A stretch of 64,000 bases of DNA from Methylibium sp965279545 (GCF_965279545.1 NZ_OZ257250.1:3782001-3846000); one strand, 5' to 3'; shown: positions 33,224 to 42,304, numbered from the stretch's first letter. Numbers and translations: made by a program. The notes: a model not told the origin generated them from the letters alone.

Positions 33224-33526
33224 GGGAAGTCGCCTCGAGGTTGGGACGGGTTGGCAGGCGAGCGGCTCGACACGGCTGCGGTGCGCTGTTCGCGCGCGGC
33301 TTGCGAGGTGTCGGTTCCAAGGTCATCACGGTCTGCATGAGCGTGCCGGTTGTCCAGCGGGCGATCGGCCGGCGATCGGTCCCGTCGCCGGAGTTGGCAA
33401 GGGGCTCCCTCGGTATCGGCTGCCTTGCCGCGGACTTGAGCCGCAGCGGCCTTGCCCCGGGGCATACCGAGGGCTGACCGGCCGGTGAGGGCGCGGTCGA
33501 TCGGGTGCCGGGCCTCGATGGGCGCC
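33224..33526. other. intergenic stretch with inverted repeat
   Basis: These 303 bases lie between the receiver gene start and the HD-GYP stop (both minus strand). A perfect 10-bp inverted repeat, CCCTCGGTAT (33407-33416) and ATACCGAGGG (33464-33473), encloses 47 bases that contain a further small stem (GCCGC/GCGGC). It may be a terminator-like or regulatory RNA structure. No gene was seen. Confidence 0.5.
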
Positions 33527-34765
33527 TCAGCGTGGCCGATCGGCCTCGTCGACCTTCGGCGTCACGGGCTCCCAGAAGTACGCCGGCCGCCGGTCGGGGT
33601 CCAAGGCGGCCCGCGCGTCGACGGGCAAGTCGCACAAGCCCACGCCGCGCGCGATGCCCAGGACAGCCGGCTCCACCAGGTCGAGACAGCGCGGGTCGTC
33701 GCCAGGCGCCAGCCGCTCGAGGAGCTGCACGCGTACCGCTTCCCGGCGCCCCCTGCGCAGCCGGGTGACCAGCGCGTAGCGGCCATCGGTCAGCTGAACC
33801 ACCGAGCCGGCCGGGTAGATGCCCATCGCGTCGACGAACGCGCTCAGCAGCCCGCGGTCGTGTCGACCCGAGCCCTGCAGCAGACAGGCCATGGCTTCGT
33901 GGGGCAACAAGCCTGCTTCACCCGAGACCGGGCTGCACAGATTGTCGAAATGGTTCACCAGGGCAACGAGGCGGGCAGCGGCCGACATGCGATCGCTGCG
34001 CAGACCGCGCGGATAGCCGGTGCCGTCCGCCCGCTCGTGGTGGTCCGCGACGACGCCGGCGGCGGCGGCGGACAGCCCCATGGCATTGACAAGGGCGACG
34101 CCCTTGGTGACATGGGCGTCGTCACCTTCGATGCCCTGGCGCACCTGCGATGTGCGTGCCCGGACGTGCCGACGCGCCTCGGCGAGCTTGCCGATGTCAT
34201 GCAGCAGCGCTCCGGCGCCGATGTCCGCGAGGTCTGCCGCGGGCCAATCGAAGGCGCGACCGAGCAGCAGCGACAGCACGGCCACGTTGGCGCCATGGAC
34301 CGCAATGTCGCCTGCGGTCCGTGGAACCGAGCGGATGTACAGACCGCCCTGCGACTGAACGGCGTCCACCAGCGTGGCGACCAGCGCCCGGGTTCGGTCA
34401 CCCGCCGAAGCGGGGTCGCCGTTGGCAACGCGGTAGACCGCGCGCAATTCTTCGGCCACGGCTTCGAACTGCCGCTGGCACGCGGCGGCCGCAACGCGCT
34501 CCGGCAGTGCACCGCCGGGGCCCGAAGACGGCGCCGGTTCCGGCTTCGCTGCCTCGCCGCCCGGTATCTGCGGGCTCGGCTGCATGTCGCTGAGTTCGGG
34601 CAACCAGTGAAGCCGTTGCGGTCCGAGTCGGCGCAGCACGGCGAGGTCGTCCTCGGAGCCGATGCGAAAGCTTGAGGTTGCAAACGGATGGTGGAGCCAC
34701 CCGGTGTCGAGCTGCACATGCATGCCGATGCGCAAGTCTCGGACATCGATCAATTGGATAGGCAT
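33527..34765 (-). CDS. HD-GYP domain c-di-GMP phosphodiesterase
   Basis: A 412-residue protein. A DUF3391-like N-terminus (DVRDLRIGMHVQLD) precedes the HD-GYP domain with LLHDIGKLAEA (HD at 189-190) and DHHERADGTGYPRGL (242 on), the hallmark of c-di-GMP-to-GMP hydrolases. The C-terminus has a small beta domain (GSVVQLTDGRYALV). The start is the ATG at 34765; the long frame upstream is non-coding. With the GGDEF-EAL and EAL proteins it makes a third c-di-GMP enzyme within 17 kb. The promoter region now has an IS element 215 bases upstream. Confidence 0.93.
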   Translation of the reverse strand: MPIQLIDVRDLRIGMHVQLDTGWLHHPFATSSFRIGSEDDLAVLRRLGPQRLHWLPELSDMQPSPQIPGGEAAKPEPAPSSGPGGALPERVAAAACQRQFEAVAEELRAVYRVANGDPASAGDRTRALVATLVDAVQSQGGLYIRSVPRTAGDIAVHGANVAVLSLLLGRAFDWPAADLADIGAGALLHDIGKLAEARRHVRARTSQVRQGIEGDDAHVTKGVALVNAMGLSAAAAGVVADHHERADGTGYPRGLRSDRMSAAARLVALVNHFDNLCSPVSGEAGLLPHEAMACLLQGSGRHDRGLLSAFVDAMGIYPAGSVVQLTDGRYALVTRLRRGRREAVRVQLLERLAPGDDPRCLDLVEPAVLGIARGVGLCDLPVDARAALDPDRRPAYFWEPVTPKVDEADRPR

Positions 34766-34980
34766 GGGGCAGGACACGTCGATGACAGGTGGAAGAGCTG
34801 TCGCTGACCGACAGGCCGTGGAGGGATATCGGCGCCGGCGGTCCCCCACTTGAGCGCAGGGTCGTTCTGCCCAGGCGCAACCGATCGGGTTGACCCTTCG
34901 CAAGCCCGCTGTTTCGACTGTGCCAGTGACCTGGCCATTCACCGGCCGCGAGTTGGTATGGCGGGAGGTCCTGGCCCCGC

Positions 34981-36160
34981 TAGTGTGGTGCGCCGTGCTG
35001 TTCTGTACTTATCTTGAGGCTGCTGCCAGGGCTGCCTTTGCTCGCGTGACCTTGGCCAAGATGTCGGAAGCGCAGGCAGTCCAGATGAAGGGCTTAGGCT
35101 CGATGTTGTGCTGCGCGACGTACAGGTCGATAGCCAACTCAAGTTCGGGCACGCTGGTGAAACTGTCGCGGCGGATGCGCTTGTCGGTGATGTCGCGGAA
35201 GAATCGCTCGACCATGTTCAACCATGACGCGCTGGTCGGGGTGAAGTGCATGACGAAGCGCGGGTGCTTGGCCAGCCAGACCTGAACCTCAGGGTGGCTA
35301 TGCGTGGCGTAGTTGTCCACGACCAGATGCAACGTCAGCCCCTTGGGCGTCTTGCGGTCGATCAGGCGCAGGAACTTCAGCCACTCCTCGTGCCTGTGCC
35401 GCGGCTGGCACATCGAGATCACGCGGCCGTCCAGTGTGTTCAGCGCAGCGAACAGCGTGGTCGTGCCGTGGCGCTTGTAGTCGTGGGTGACGGTGCCCGC
35501 TCGCCCGGTCTTCATCGGCAGGCCGGGCTGCGTGCGGTTGAGCGCCTGGATCTGGCTCTTCTCGTCGCAACTGAGCACCAGCGCATGCTCGGGCGGGTTC
35601 AGGTACAGGCCCACAACGTCCAGTAGCTTGTCCTCGAAGCGCGGGTCGCGCGAGACCTTGAAGGTACGGCTCAGATGCGGCTTCAGGCCGTTGTTGCGCC
35701 ACGCAGTCCGCACGGTCGTCGCTCCGACACCCAGGTGCTCAGCCAGCGTGCGCGTGCTCCAGTGCGTGGCATTGGCCGGCTTCTCGTGCAGCGTGGTCTG
35801 CACGATGCGCGACTCCATCTCGGCCATCACGCTGTCCGGGCGCCCGGAGCGCGGCGCGTCCTTGCTCAACGCTTCGATGCCGCCTTCGAGGAAGCGGGCT
35901 CGCCACAGCGCCACCTGCCGCCTGTCCAGGCCGACGTCCGCGGCGATGTCCTTGTTCTGCATCCCCTTGGCCGCCAGCAGCACGATGCGCGCGCGCTGCT
36001 GCAGCCGCACCTCGATGCGCTTGCGCTGCGACAGCGCACGAAGCTCCCGCTCCGTCTGCACATCCAACTCGATCTTCTTGGCAACCCGCATCGCCCACCT
36101 CCTGGGCGGTTGGAGTATGCCGGCGCAAGTAAGTTCTATTACTTCACGCGCACCACACTA
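34981..36160 (-). mobile_element. IS630-family insertion sequence, complete
   Basis: The element runs from 34983 to 36158 (1176 bp) and is flanked on both sides by TA (34981-34982 and 36159-36160), the target duplication of this family. Terminal inverted repeats begin GTGTGGTGCGC at both ends. It contains one transposase gene with an intact frame. The right end lies in the stop codon of the ubiH-type gene. Confidence 0.93.
35009..36091 (-). CDS. IS630 family transposase
   Basis: A 360-residue DDE transposase that moves the surrounding element. The N-terminal helix-turn-helix region contains GMQNKDIAADVGLDRRQVAL. The catalytic triad is Asp176 (LSCDEKSQIQAL), Asp259 (LVVDNYATH) and Glu295 (SASWLNMVERFF), the usual IS630 spacing. 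No frameshift or stop interrupts it, so the element may be active. Confidence 0.95.
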   Translation of the reverse strand: MRVAKKIELDVQTERELRALSQRKRIEVRLQQRARIVLLAAKGMQNKDIAADVGLDRRQVALWRARFLEGGIEALSKDAPRSGRPDSVMAEMESRIVQTTLHEKPANATHWSTRTLAEHLGVGATTVRTAWRNNGLKPHLSRTFKVSRDPRFEDKLLDVVGLYLNPPEHALVLSCDEKSQIQALNRTQPGLPMKTGRAGTVTHDYKRHGTTTLFAALNTLDGRVISMCQPRHRHEEWLKFLRLIDRKTPKGLTLHLVVDNYATHSHPEVQVWLAKHPRFVMHFTPTSASWLNMVERFFRDITDKRIRRDSFTSVPELELAIDLYVAQHNIEPKPFIWTACASDILAKVTRAKAALAAASR

Positions 36161-37423
36161 GCGCCAGCCGAACATCATCTGCCGCGCCAGCAGGCGCTTC
36201 GCCGGCGACAGCGCCTGCAGTGCCGCCAGGCCCAGCCCGCGCGCGCTCGCGAGACCGGGCAACTGCCAGGTGAAGCTGCGGGCGAGGAAATCGGTCGCGG
36301 CGATCAGCGTCCAGCGGTCGGGTGCGCGCTGCCACTCGACCTGCTTCAGTGCGGCCCCGAGGTCGGCGCCCCTGCCCTGCGCCGACTGCAGCGCGGCGAC
36401 CAGGGCGTGTGCATCGCGCAGCCCCAGGTTCAGGCCCTGGCCGGCCACCGGATGCAGCGTCTGGGCGGCGTTGCCGATGCGCACGATCCGGCCCTGGCCG
36501 GCGCCGCCTTCGTTCCCGCGGCCTCCGACCAGCGTGCGCTCCGCGTTGAGCCCCAGCGCGAAGCGCTTGAGCGGCGTGATCGCCGCGAGCCGGCCGACGC
36601 GCGGAGGGAACACCTGGTTCAGCACCGCGAGGCGCTGTGCATCGTCGAGGCCCAGCACCGGGTCGTCGGCCGCATCGACGCACCACACCAGCGCCGCGCG
36701 CGCGGCGCCGCCCTGCGGCGACAGCGGCAGCAGCGCGGCCGGGCCGTGCGGCGTGAAGCGCTCGTAGGCGGTGCCGGCGCGGGCCGGGTCGGCGGGCTCG
36801 GCCAGCGTGACCTGCCCGACCCAGGCGGTCTGGCGGTAGTCGTGCACCAGCGCCTTGCGCGCCTGCGCCGAGAACACGCCGCCTTCGGCCACCACCGCCA
36901 GGTCATGGTGCTCGGCAATGCCGGCGTCGACCTCCACCCCGGCGGGCGTCGCCTTCAGCGCGGCGACGGGTGTGCCGAAGCGCGCCGACAGGCGCCGGGG
37001 CTCCTTCGCCACCGCCTCGAACCACGCCGCCTGCAGCGGCGCCACGATCGCGCCGTAGCTGGCCACGGCACCGAGCTGGTCGACGCCGCACTCGGCGGCG
37101 GTCAGCAGCAGCTCGGGCGGCGGCAATCGCAGCCTCGCGGCCAGGCCGGCGAGCAGCAGCGCGGGCTGCTGCTGCGACACATGGACCGCGGTGATGGCGG
37201 TGCTGGCCGGTGCGATGGCGGGCCACACGCCCAGGCGCTCGAACTCCTGCACGCTGCCGAGCGACAGCGCCAGCGTGCGCGGATCGCGCGACACATCCAG
37301 GTCGGCCGGCCGCGCGTCGAACACATGCACGTGGGCATCGGGCAGCGCGCGGGCGGCATGCAGCGCCAGCGCCAGGCCCACCGGGCCGGCGCCCACCACC
37401 GCGAGGGAAAGTTCTGAACTCAT
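36158..37423 (-). CDS. ubiH: UbiH-type FAD-dependent ubiquinone hydroxylase
   Basis: A 421-residue flavin monooxygenase of the UbiH/UbiF/COQ6 family that hydroxylates the ring of ubiquinone precursors at the membrane. Motifs include the FAD fold VVGAGPVGLALALHA, DPRTLALSLGSVQEFERLG and the C-terminal signature IGNAAQTLHPVAGQGLN, which is closer to UbiH than to UbiF. The TAG stop codon takes its TA from the target duplication and its G from the IS630 element. Reconstructing the site without the IS also gives TAG, so the insertion left the protein unchanged. Divergent from the SPFH gene. Confidence 0.87.
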   Translation of the reverse strand: MSSELSLAVVGAGPVGLALALHAARALPDAHVHVFDARPADLDVSRDPRTLALSLGSVQEFERLGVWPAIAPASTAITAVHVSQQQPALLLAGLAARLRLPPPELLLTAAECGVDQLGAVASYGAIVAPLQAAWFEAVAKEPRRLSARFGTPVAALKATPAGVEVDAGIAEHHDLAVVAEGGVFSAQARKALVHDYRQTAWVGQVTLAEPADPARAGTAYERFTPHGPAALLPLSPQGGAARAALVWCVDAADDPVLGLDDAQRLAVLNQVFPPRVGRLAAITPLKRFALGLNAERTLVGGRGNEGGAGQGRIVRIGNAAQTLHPVAGQGLNLGLRDAHALVAALQSAQGRGADLGAALKQVEWQRAPDRWTLIAATDFLARSFTWQLPGLASARGLGLAALQALSPAKRLLARQMMFGWR

Positions 37424-37554
37424 GGCAAGGCCCTGCTGGCGGCCGTGCGCGACGCACCCCGAAGCGGGGCGGTGCCGCGCAGGCCGCGGTCTATGATGCC
37501 GCCGCTATTGTGTTCGCTTGCCCACGCTGCAACCCGCTACACCGGAGGTTTCCC

Positions 37555-38592
37555 ATGGCGCTGATGGATTTCATCAAGAAGCAGTTCATCGACATCCTCG
37601 AATGGACCGAGGGCGGCGACGGCACGCTGGCCTGGCGCTACCCCATGGCCGGCAACGAGATCCAGTACGGCGGCTCGCTGACGGTGCGTGAATCGCAGAT
37701 GGCGGTGTTCGTCAACGAGGGCAAGGTGGCCGACGTGTTCGGCCCCGGCATGTACAAGCTCACCACGCAGACGCTGCCGGTGCTGACCTACCTGAAGAAC
37801 TGGGACAAGCTGTTCCAGTCGCCGTTCAAGAGCGACGTGTACTTCTTCAGCACCCGCCAGCAGATCGACCAGCGCTGGGGCACGACCCAGCCGGTGACGA
37901 TCCGCGACAAGGACTTCGGCGCCGTGCGGCTGCGCGCCTTCGGCAACTACGCCTACCGCGTGGCCGATCCCAAGCTGTTCCACACCGAGATCTCCGGCAC
38001 GCGCGATCGCTACACCGTCGCCGACCTCGACGGCCAGCTGCGCGCGCTGATGCTGCAGCACATCTCGGACGCGGTGGCGTCCAGCGGCGTGCCCTTCCTC
38101 GACCTGGCGGCCAACCAGGTCGAGTTCGCGCAGCAGCTCGCCACGGTCACCGCGCCGGCCTTCGAGAAGATCGGCCTGAAGCTCGAGGGCGTGACGGTGC
38201 AGAACGTCTCGCTGCCCGAGGAACTGCAGAAGGTGCTCGACCAGAAGATCGGCATGGGCATGGTCGGCGGCGACATGGGCAAGTTCATGCAGTACCAGAC
38301 GGCGCAGGCGATCCCGAAGTTCGCCGAGGGCGGCGGCGCGGGCGGCGGCATCGCCGGCGACGCGATGGGCCTGGGCGCCGGTGTCGCGCTCGGCCAGGTG
38401 CTCGCGCAGAACCTGCAGCAGGGCCTGCAGGGCGGGGCCGCCGCGACTGCGGCTCCAACCGCGCCGGCCGCCATCGCCCCCGACCAGGTGATGGCGACGA
38501 TCGAGAAGCTGGCCGACCTGAAGGGCAAGGGCATCCTCACCGACGAGGAGTTTGCGGCCAAGAAGGCCGAGCTGCTGAAGAAACTGGTGTGA
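37555..38592 (+). CDS. SPFH-domain protein with C-terminal SHOCT domain
   Basis: A 345-residue protein related to the virion-core/SPFH (band 7/flotillin-like) family. The N-terminus has LEWTEGGDGTLAWRYP and the conserved RESQMAVFVNEGKVADVFGP. The SPFH body runs to about residue 235 (VTVQNVSLPEELQKVLDQKI), then a Gly/Ala-rich low-complexity stretch (about 260-305) and a SHOCT helix pair (LADLKGKGILTDEEFAAKKAEL, about 318-340). A CCGGAGG site precedes the ATG. There is no obvious membrane helix. SPFH proteins build large membrane-associated oligomers; SHOCT is an oligomerisation module. It heads a run of membrane genes and is separated from them by a repeat array. Confidence 0.87.
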   Translation: MALMDFIKKQFIDILEWTEGGDGTLAWRYPMAGNEIQYGGSLTVRESQMAVFVNEGKVADVFGPGMYKLTTQTLPVLTYLKNWDKLFQSPFKSDVYFFSTRQQIDQRWGTTQPVTIRDKDFGAVRLRAFGNYAYRVADPKLFHTEISGTRDRYTVADLDGQLRALMLQHISDAVASSGVPFLDLAANQVEFAQQLATVTAPAFEKIGLKLEGVTVQNVSLPEELQKVLDQKIGMGMVGGDMGKFMQYQTAQAIPKFAEGGGAGGGIAGDAMGLGAGVALGQVLAQNLQQGLQGGAAATAAPTAPAAIAPDQVMATIEKLADLKGKGILTDEEFAAKKAELLKKLV

Positions 38593-38608
38593 GTGCGGCG
38601 CCTCCCCC

Positions 38609-38781
38609 TCACCCCCGCCCTCTCCCCCGTGGCCGGGGGAGAGGGCGCAGCTCATCCTCTCCCGCGAGCAGCGGGTGTTCCTGCTCTCCCGCAAGCGGCG
38701 GGTATTTCTGCTCTCCCGCGAACGTCAGGTATTCCCCCTCTCCCGCTCGCGGGAGAGGGCAGGGGTGAGGGTGCCTCCACC
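38609..38781. repeat. 27-bp-period array within a large palindromic element
   Basis: The core CTCTCCCGC occurs at 38657, 38684, 38711 and 38738, exactly 27 bases apart, each followed by a diverged unit. The array is flanked by arms, CCCTCACCCCCGCCCTCTCCC on the left and GGGAGAGGGCAGGGGTGAGGG on the right, which are near-perfect reverse complements. Elements with these arms are common intergenic repeats in GC-rich proteobacteria. It separates the SPFH and DUF4178 genes. Confidence 0.8.
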
Positions 38782-38791
38782 TCCCTGAACC

Positions 38792-40417
38792 TTGGCCACC
38801 GAGCCCTCCCCCCAACGCGCCTACCGCGCCGCCTGCCCGAACTGCGGCGCGGCCGTCGAGTTCCGCTCGGCCGCGTCGGCGCTCGCCGTCTGCAGCTACT
38901 GCCGCAGCACGCTGCTGCGCGAGGGCGAGGCGCTGCGCCGCATCGGCCAGAGCGCGGAGCTGTTCGAGGACCACAGCCCGCTGCAGCTCGGCGCCTCGGG
39001 GCGCTGGCAGGGGGCGGCCTTCACGCTGGTTGGCCGGCTGCAGCTGCGCTACGCCGGCGGCAGCTGGAACGAATGGCATGCGCTGTTCGACACGGCAGAC
39101 GCGACAGGCGCGGCACTGCGCTCCGGCTGGCTGAGCGAGGACAACGGCGGCTATGTCTTCAGCTTCGAGGCGCCGCCGCCCGAAGCGCTGCCGCCGCCCG
39201 AGGCGCTGCGTGTCGGCGCGGCGCAGGTCCTGGGCCGCGAGACCTGGTCGGTCGCCAGCGTCACGACCGCGAAGCTCGGCGCGGCCGAAGGCGAGCTGCC
39301 CTTCGTGCCGGTGCTGGAGCGCGCCTATGTCGTCGCCGAGCTGCGCAATGCGCAGGACGAGGTCGCCAGCATCGACTACGGGCCCGCGAGCGAAGGCAGG
39401 CCGCCGCGCTGGTACGTGGGCCGCGGCCTGCAACTCGCGGCGCTCGGCCTCGGCGGCCTGCGCGAGGACAGCACCCGCGAGCTGAAGGGCCGCAGCGTCG
39501 AATGCCCGAGCTGCGGCGCCGCGCTGGCCGTGCAGCTCGCGACGACGCAATCGATCGCCTGCCACCAGTGCCATGCGGTGGTCGATGTCTCCAAGGGCGT
39601 GGGCGCCGACCTGCAGCACTACGCGCAAGACACCCCGGGCGCCGAGGGTCGAGGCGGCGGCGAACCCCTGCTGCCGCTGGGCCGCAGCGGCGCTCTCGCG
39701 CTCGGGGCCGGCGGCACCCGGTCGTGGCAGGTGGTCGGCTATGTCGAGCGCTGCACGCTGCCCGAACCCGGCGACGACGAGCAAAGCTTCTGGCGCGAGT
39801 ACCTGCTCTACAACCAGAAGGCCGGCTTCGCTTTTCTCGTCGATGCCGAGGACGGCTGGAGCTGGGTGCGCCCGCTGACCGGCGCGCCGCAGCTCGGCGG
39901 CTCGACCGCGCGCTGGCAAGGCGACAGCTACCGCGAGCTCTACCGCTACACCGGCCAGATCACCTATGTGCTCGGCGAGTTCTACTGGCGGCTCGAACGC
40001 GGCCAGCGCACCGTCAACACCGACTACCAGGGCCCGGGCGGCAAGCGCCTGAACCGCGAACAGACCGGCGAAGGCGGCGACGCGGAAGTCACCTGGTCGG
40101 CCGGCGCGGCGCTCGACGCCGACGTGCTGCTCAAGGCTTTCAAGCTCGACGCCGGCCAGCACGCCGCCCTGCAGCGCGACGTGAAGCCGCTGTCGTCCAG
40201 GGGCATCGGCGGCCTGGCCGGGCTGTTCCTCTTCCTGCTGTTCGTCGTGATCGTGTTCTCGCTGGTGCGCTGCGGCCGGGACGACTGCGCCGAGCTGCGC
40301 AGCCTCTATGGCGAGGCCAGCAACGAGTACCAGCAGTGCGCGCGCAACACCGGCGGCGCGCGCGGCTATGGCGGGTCTTACGGTGGCTTCAGCACCGGCG
40401 GTGGCGGGCACAAGTAG
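38792..40417 (+). CDS. DUF4178 protein with two zinc ribbons and a membrane anchor
   Basis: A 541-residue protein. It has an N-terminal CPNC...CSYC ribbon (Cys15, 18, 34, 37), a first DUF4178 domain (about 60-220), a second ribbon CPSC...CHQC (Cys238, 241, 257, 260) and a second DUF4178 domain (about 300-440). A single membrane helix (about 463-485) and a short Gly-rich tail follow. The start is TTG at 38792: an in-frame TGA lies just 6 bases upstream, and the first zinc cysteine follows at residue 15, so no other start fits. Function unknown. DUF4178 proteins recur beside DUF350 and aminopropyltransferase genes, as here. Confidence 0.85.
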   Translation: MATEPSPQRAYRAACPNCGAAVEFRSAASALAVCSYCRSTLLREGEALRRIGQSAELFEDHSPLQLGASGRWQGAAFTLVGRLQLRYAGGSWNEWHALFDTADATGAALRSGWLSEDNGGYVFSFEAPPPEALPPPEALRVGAAQVLGRETWSVASVTTAKLGAAEGELPFVPVLERAYVVAELRNAQDEVASIDYGPASEGRPPRWYVGRGLQLAALGLGGLREDSTRELKGRSVECPSCGAALAVQLATTQSIACHQCHAVVDVSKGVGADLQHYAQDTPGAEGRGGGEPLLPLGRSGALALGAGGTRSWQVVGYVERCTLPEPGDDEQSFWREYLLYNQKAGFAFLVDAEDGWSWVRPLTGAPQLGGSTARWQGDSYRELYRYTGQITYVLGEFYWRLERGQRTVNTDYQGPGGKRLNREQTGEGGDAEVTWSAGAALDADVLLKAFKLDAGQHAALQRDVKPLSSRGIGGLAGLFLFLLFVVIVFSLVRCGRDDCAELRSLYGEASNEYQQCARNTGGARGYGGSYGGFSTGGGGHK

Positions 40418-40450
40418 CCCGCCTGTGTTCATCGACAGGAGCGATACATC

Positions 40451-40675
40451 ATGATGGCTTTGGAGTGGCTGCGGCCGGGGGTCTTCTTCGGCTCGATCCT
40501 GTTCGCGCTGATCGGCGTGCTGGTGTTCTGGATCTGCTTCGTGATCATCGACAAGCTCACGCCCTACGACCTGTGGGCCGAGATCGTCGAGAAGCAGAAC
40601 CTGGCGCTGGCGATCGTCGTGGCGGCGATGTGCCTGGCCATTGGCCTGATCGTCGCGGCGGCGATCCATGGCTAG
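40451..40675 (+). CDS. DUF350 family small membrane protein
   Basis: A 74-residue protein made of two membrane helices (about 13-33 and 50-72) joined by a conserved loop (IDKLTPYDLWAEIVEKQN) typical of one DUF350 repeat (YjfL-like). Full-length members have two to four such repeats, so this is a minimal form. Start ATGATG at 40451 after a CAGGAGCG site. It lies 33 bases after the DUF4178 gene and 48 before the aminopropyltransferase, in the same operon. Role unknown; E. coli yjfL sits in an envelope-stress operon that also has a polyamine-linked enzyme. Confidence 0.85.
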   Translation: MMALEWLRPGVFFGSILFALIGVLVFWICFVIIDKLTPYDLWAEIVEKQNLALAIVVAAMCLAIGLIVAAAIHG

Positions 40676-40723
40676 CGTGGCGCGGCCGGCCGGGCGCATC
40701 GTCCGCCTGCGGTCCGCCGCACG

Positions 40724-42304
40724 GTGAGCGAGCCGGCCGTGCCCGACCCCGCCGCCGGCGGCGCGGCGCGGGTGCGCCCGGCCGAGGTGGCGCTGCTCGC
40801 GTCGGTCTTCGTCGTCGCGGCCTGCGGCCTGGTCTACGAGCTGGCGGCCGGTGCGCTGGCCAGCTACCTGCTCGGCGACTCGGTGCTGCAGTTCAGCACC
40901 GTCATCGGAGCCTACCTGTTCGCGATGGGCATCGGCTCCTGGCTGTCGCGCCACATCGAGCGCCAGCTGGTCGCGCACTTCCTGCGCATCGAGCTGCTGG
41001 TGGGCCTGATCGGCGGGCTGATGCCGGCGGCGCTGTTCGCCGTGCACAGCCTGCTGCCGGTCAGCGCGGCAGCGCCGTTCCGGGTGCTGCTGTACGGGCT
41101 GGTGCTGGCGGTGGGCATCCTGGTGGGGCTGGAGATTCCGCTGGTGATGCGCATCCTCAAGCGCCACTTCAGCGCGCGTTACGCGCTGAAGGACCTGGTC
41201 TCGCAGGTGCTGACCTTCGACTACCTCGGCGCGCTCGCCGTCTCGGTGGCCTTCCCGCTGCTGCTGGTGCCGCAGCTCGGGCTGGTGCGCACCGGGGTGG
41301 TGTTCGGGCTGCTGAATGCGACGGTCGCGGTGTGGGCGCTGTGGCTGTTCCGCGCCGAGCTGCGCGCCTGGCGCGCGCATGCGCTGGCCTGCGCCGCGGT
41401 GGCAGCGGCGCTGGGCATCGCGCTGCTCGGCGCCGACCGGCTCACCACCTGGGCCGAGGACCGCTTCTATGGCGATCGCATCGTGTTCAGCCTGAGCTCG
41501 CCCTACCAGCGCGTCGTCGTGACCTCGGGCCCTGCCGGCGTGCGCCTGTTCCTCAATGGCAACCTGCAGTTCCATTCGCGCGACGAGTACCGCTACCACG
41601 AGGCGCTGGTCCACCCGGCGATGGCCGCACACGGCGCGCCCAGGCGCGTGCTGGTGCTCGGCGGCGGCGACGGCATGGCGGTGCGCGAAGTGCTCAGGCA
41701 CGCCGGCGTCGAGCAGGTCACGCTGGTCGAGCTGGACCCTGCGATGACGCGCCTGTTCTCGACCGAGCCGCTGCTGACGGCGCTGAACGGCCACGCGCTG
41801 CAATCGCCGAAGCTCACGATCGTCAACGACGACGCCTTCGGCTGGCTGGATCGCAACGACGCGCTGTTCGACGTGATCGTGGTCGACTTCCCCGACCCCA
41901 GCAATCACGCGATCGGCAAGCTCTACTCGACCAGCTTCTATGCGCTGATGGCACGGCACCTGGCGGCTTCCGGCTACGCGGTGATCCAGACCACCTCGCC
42001 GCTGATCGCACGCAAGAGCTTCTGGACGGTGGTGAGCACGCTCGAGGCGGTGGGCCTGCAGACCACGCCCTACCACGCGCACGTGCCGAGCTTCGGCGAA
42101 TGGGGTTTCGTGCTGGCGGGCCGCAGGCCGTTCGCGATGCCGCGCGAGCTGCCGGCCGGGCTGCGTTTTCTCAGCGTCGCCGGCTTGCCGGCCTTGTTCG
42201 ACTTTGCGCCCGACATGGCGCGCGTGCCGGCCGAGCCAAACCGGCTCAGCACCCAGGGGCTGGTGCAGACCTTCGAAGAGGAATGGGGCCGCGTCCACCA
42301 GTGA
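40724..42304 (+). CDS. membrane-fused polyamine aminopropyltransferase
   Basis: A 526-residue protein combining about seven N-terminal membrane helices (about 22-235) with a C-terminal spermidine-synthase domain. The latter carries LFLNGNLQFHSRDEYRYHE, the SAM-type motif VLVLGGGDGMAVREVL, the acidic LVELDPAM and VVDFPDPSNHAIGKLYS, so the residues expected for transfer of an aminopropyl group from decarboxylated SAM are present. The acceptor is unknown and could be a lipid or membrane-bound amine, given the fusion. It starts at GTG and its stop overlaps the GTG of the following FAD protein. A speD gene that could supply the donor is at 50822-51199. Confidence 0.88.
   Translation: MSEPAVPDPAAGGAARVRPAEVALLASVFVVAACGLVYELAAGALASYLLGDSVLQFSTVIGAYLFAMGIGSWLSRHIERQLVAHFLRIELLVGLIGGLMPAALFAVHSLLPVSAAAPFRVLLYGLVLAVGILVGLEIPLVMRILKRHFSARYALKDLVSQVLTFDYLGALAVSVAFPLLLVPQLGLVRTGVVFGLLNATVAVWALWLFRAELRAWRAHALACAAVAAALGIALLGADRLTTWAEDRFYGDRIVFSLSSPYQRVVVTSGPAGVRLFLNGNLQFHSRDEYRYHEALVHPAMAAHGAPRRVLVLGGGDGMAVREVLRHAGVEQVTLVELDPAMTRLFSTEPLLTALNGHALQSPKLTIVNDDAFGWLDRNDALFDVIVVDFPDPSNHAIGKLYSTSFYALMARHLAASGYAVIQTTSPLIARKSFWTVVSTLEAVGLQTTPYHAHVPSFGEWGFVLAGRRPFAMPRELPAGLRFLSVAGLPALFDFAPDMARVPAEPNRLSTQGLVQTFEEEWGRVHQ

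Noticed and set aside
38609..38781. CRISPR-like array
   Set aside because: Units are contiguous diverged 27-bp repeats without separate spacers, and no cas gene is nearby.
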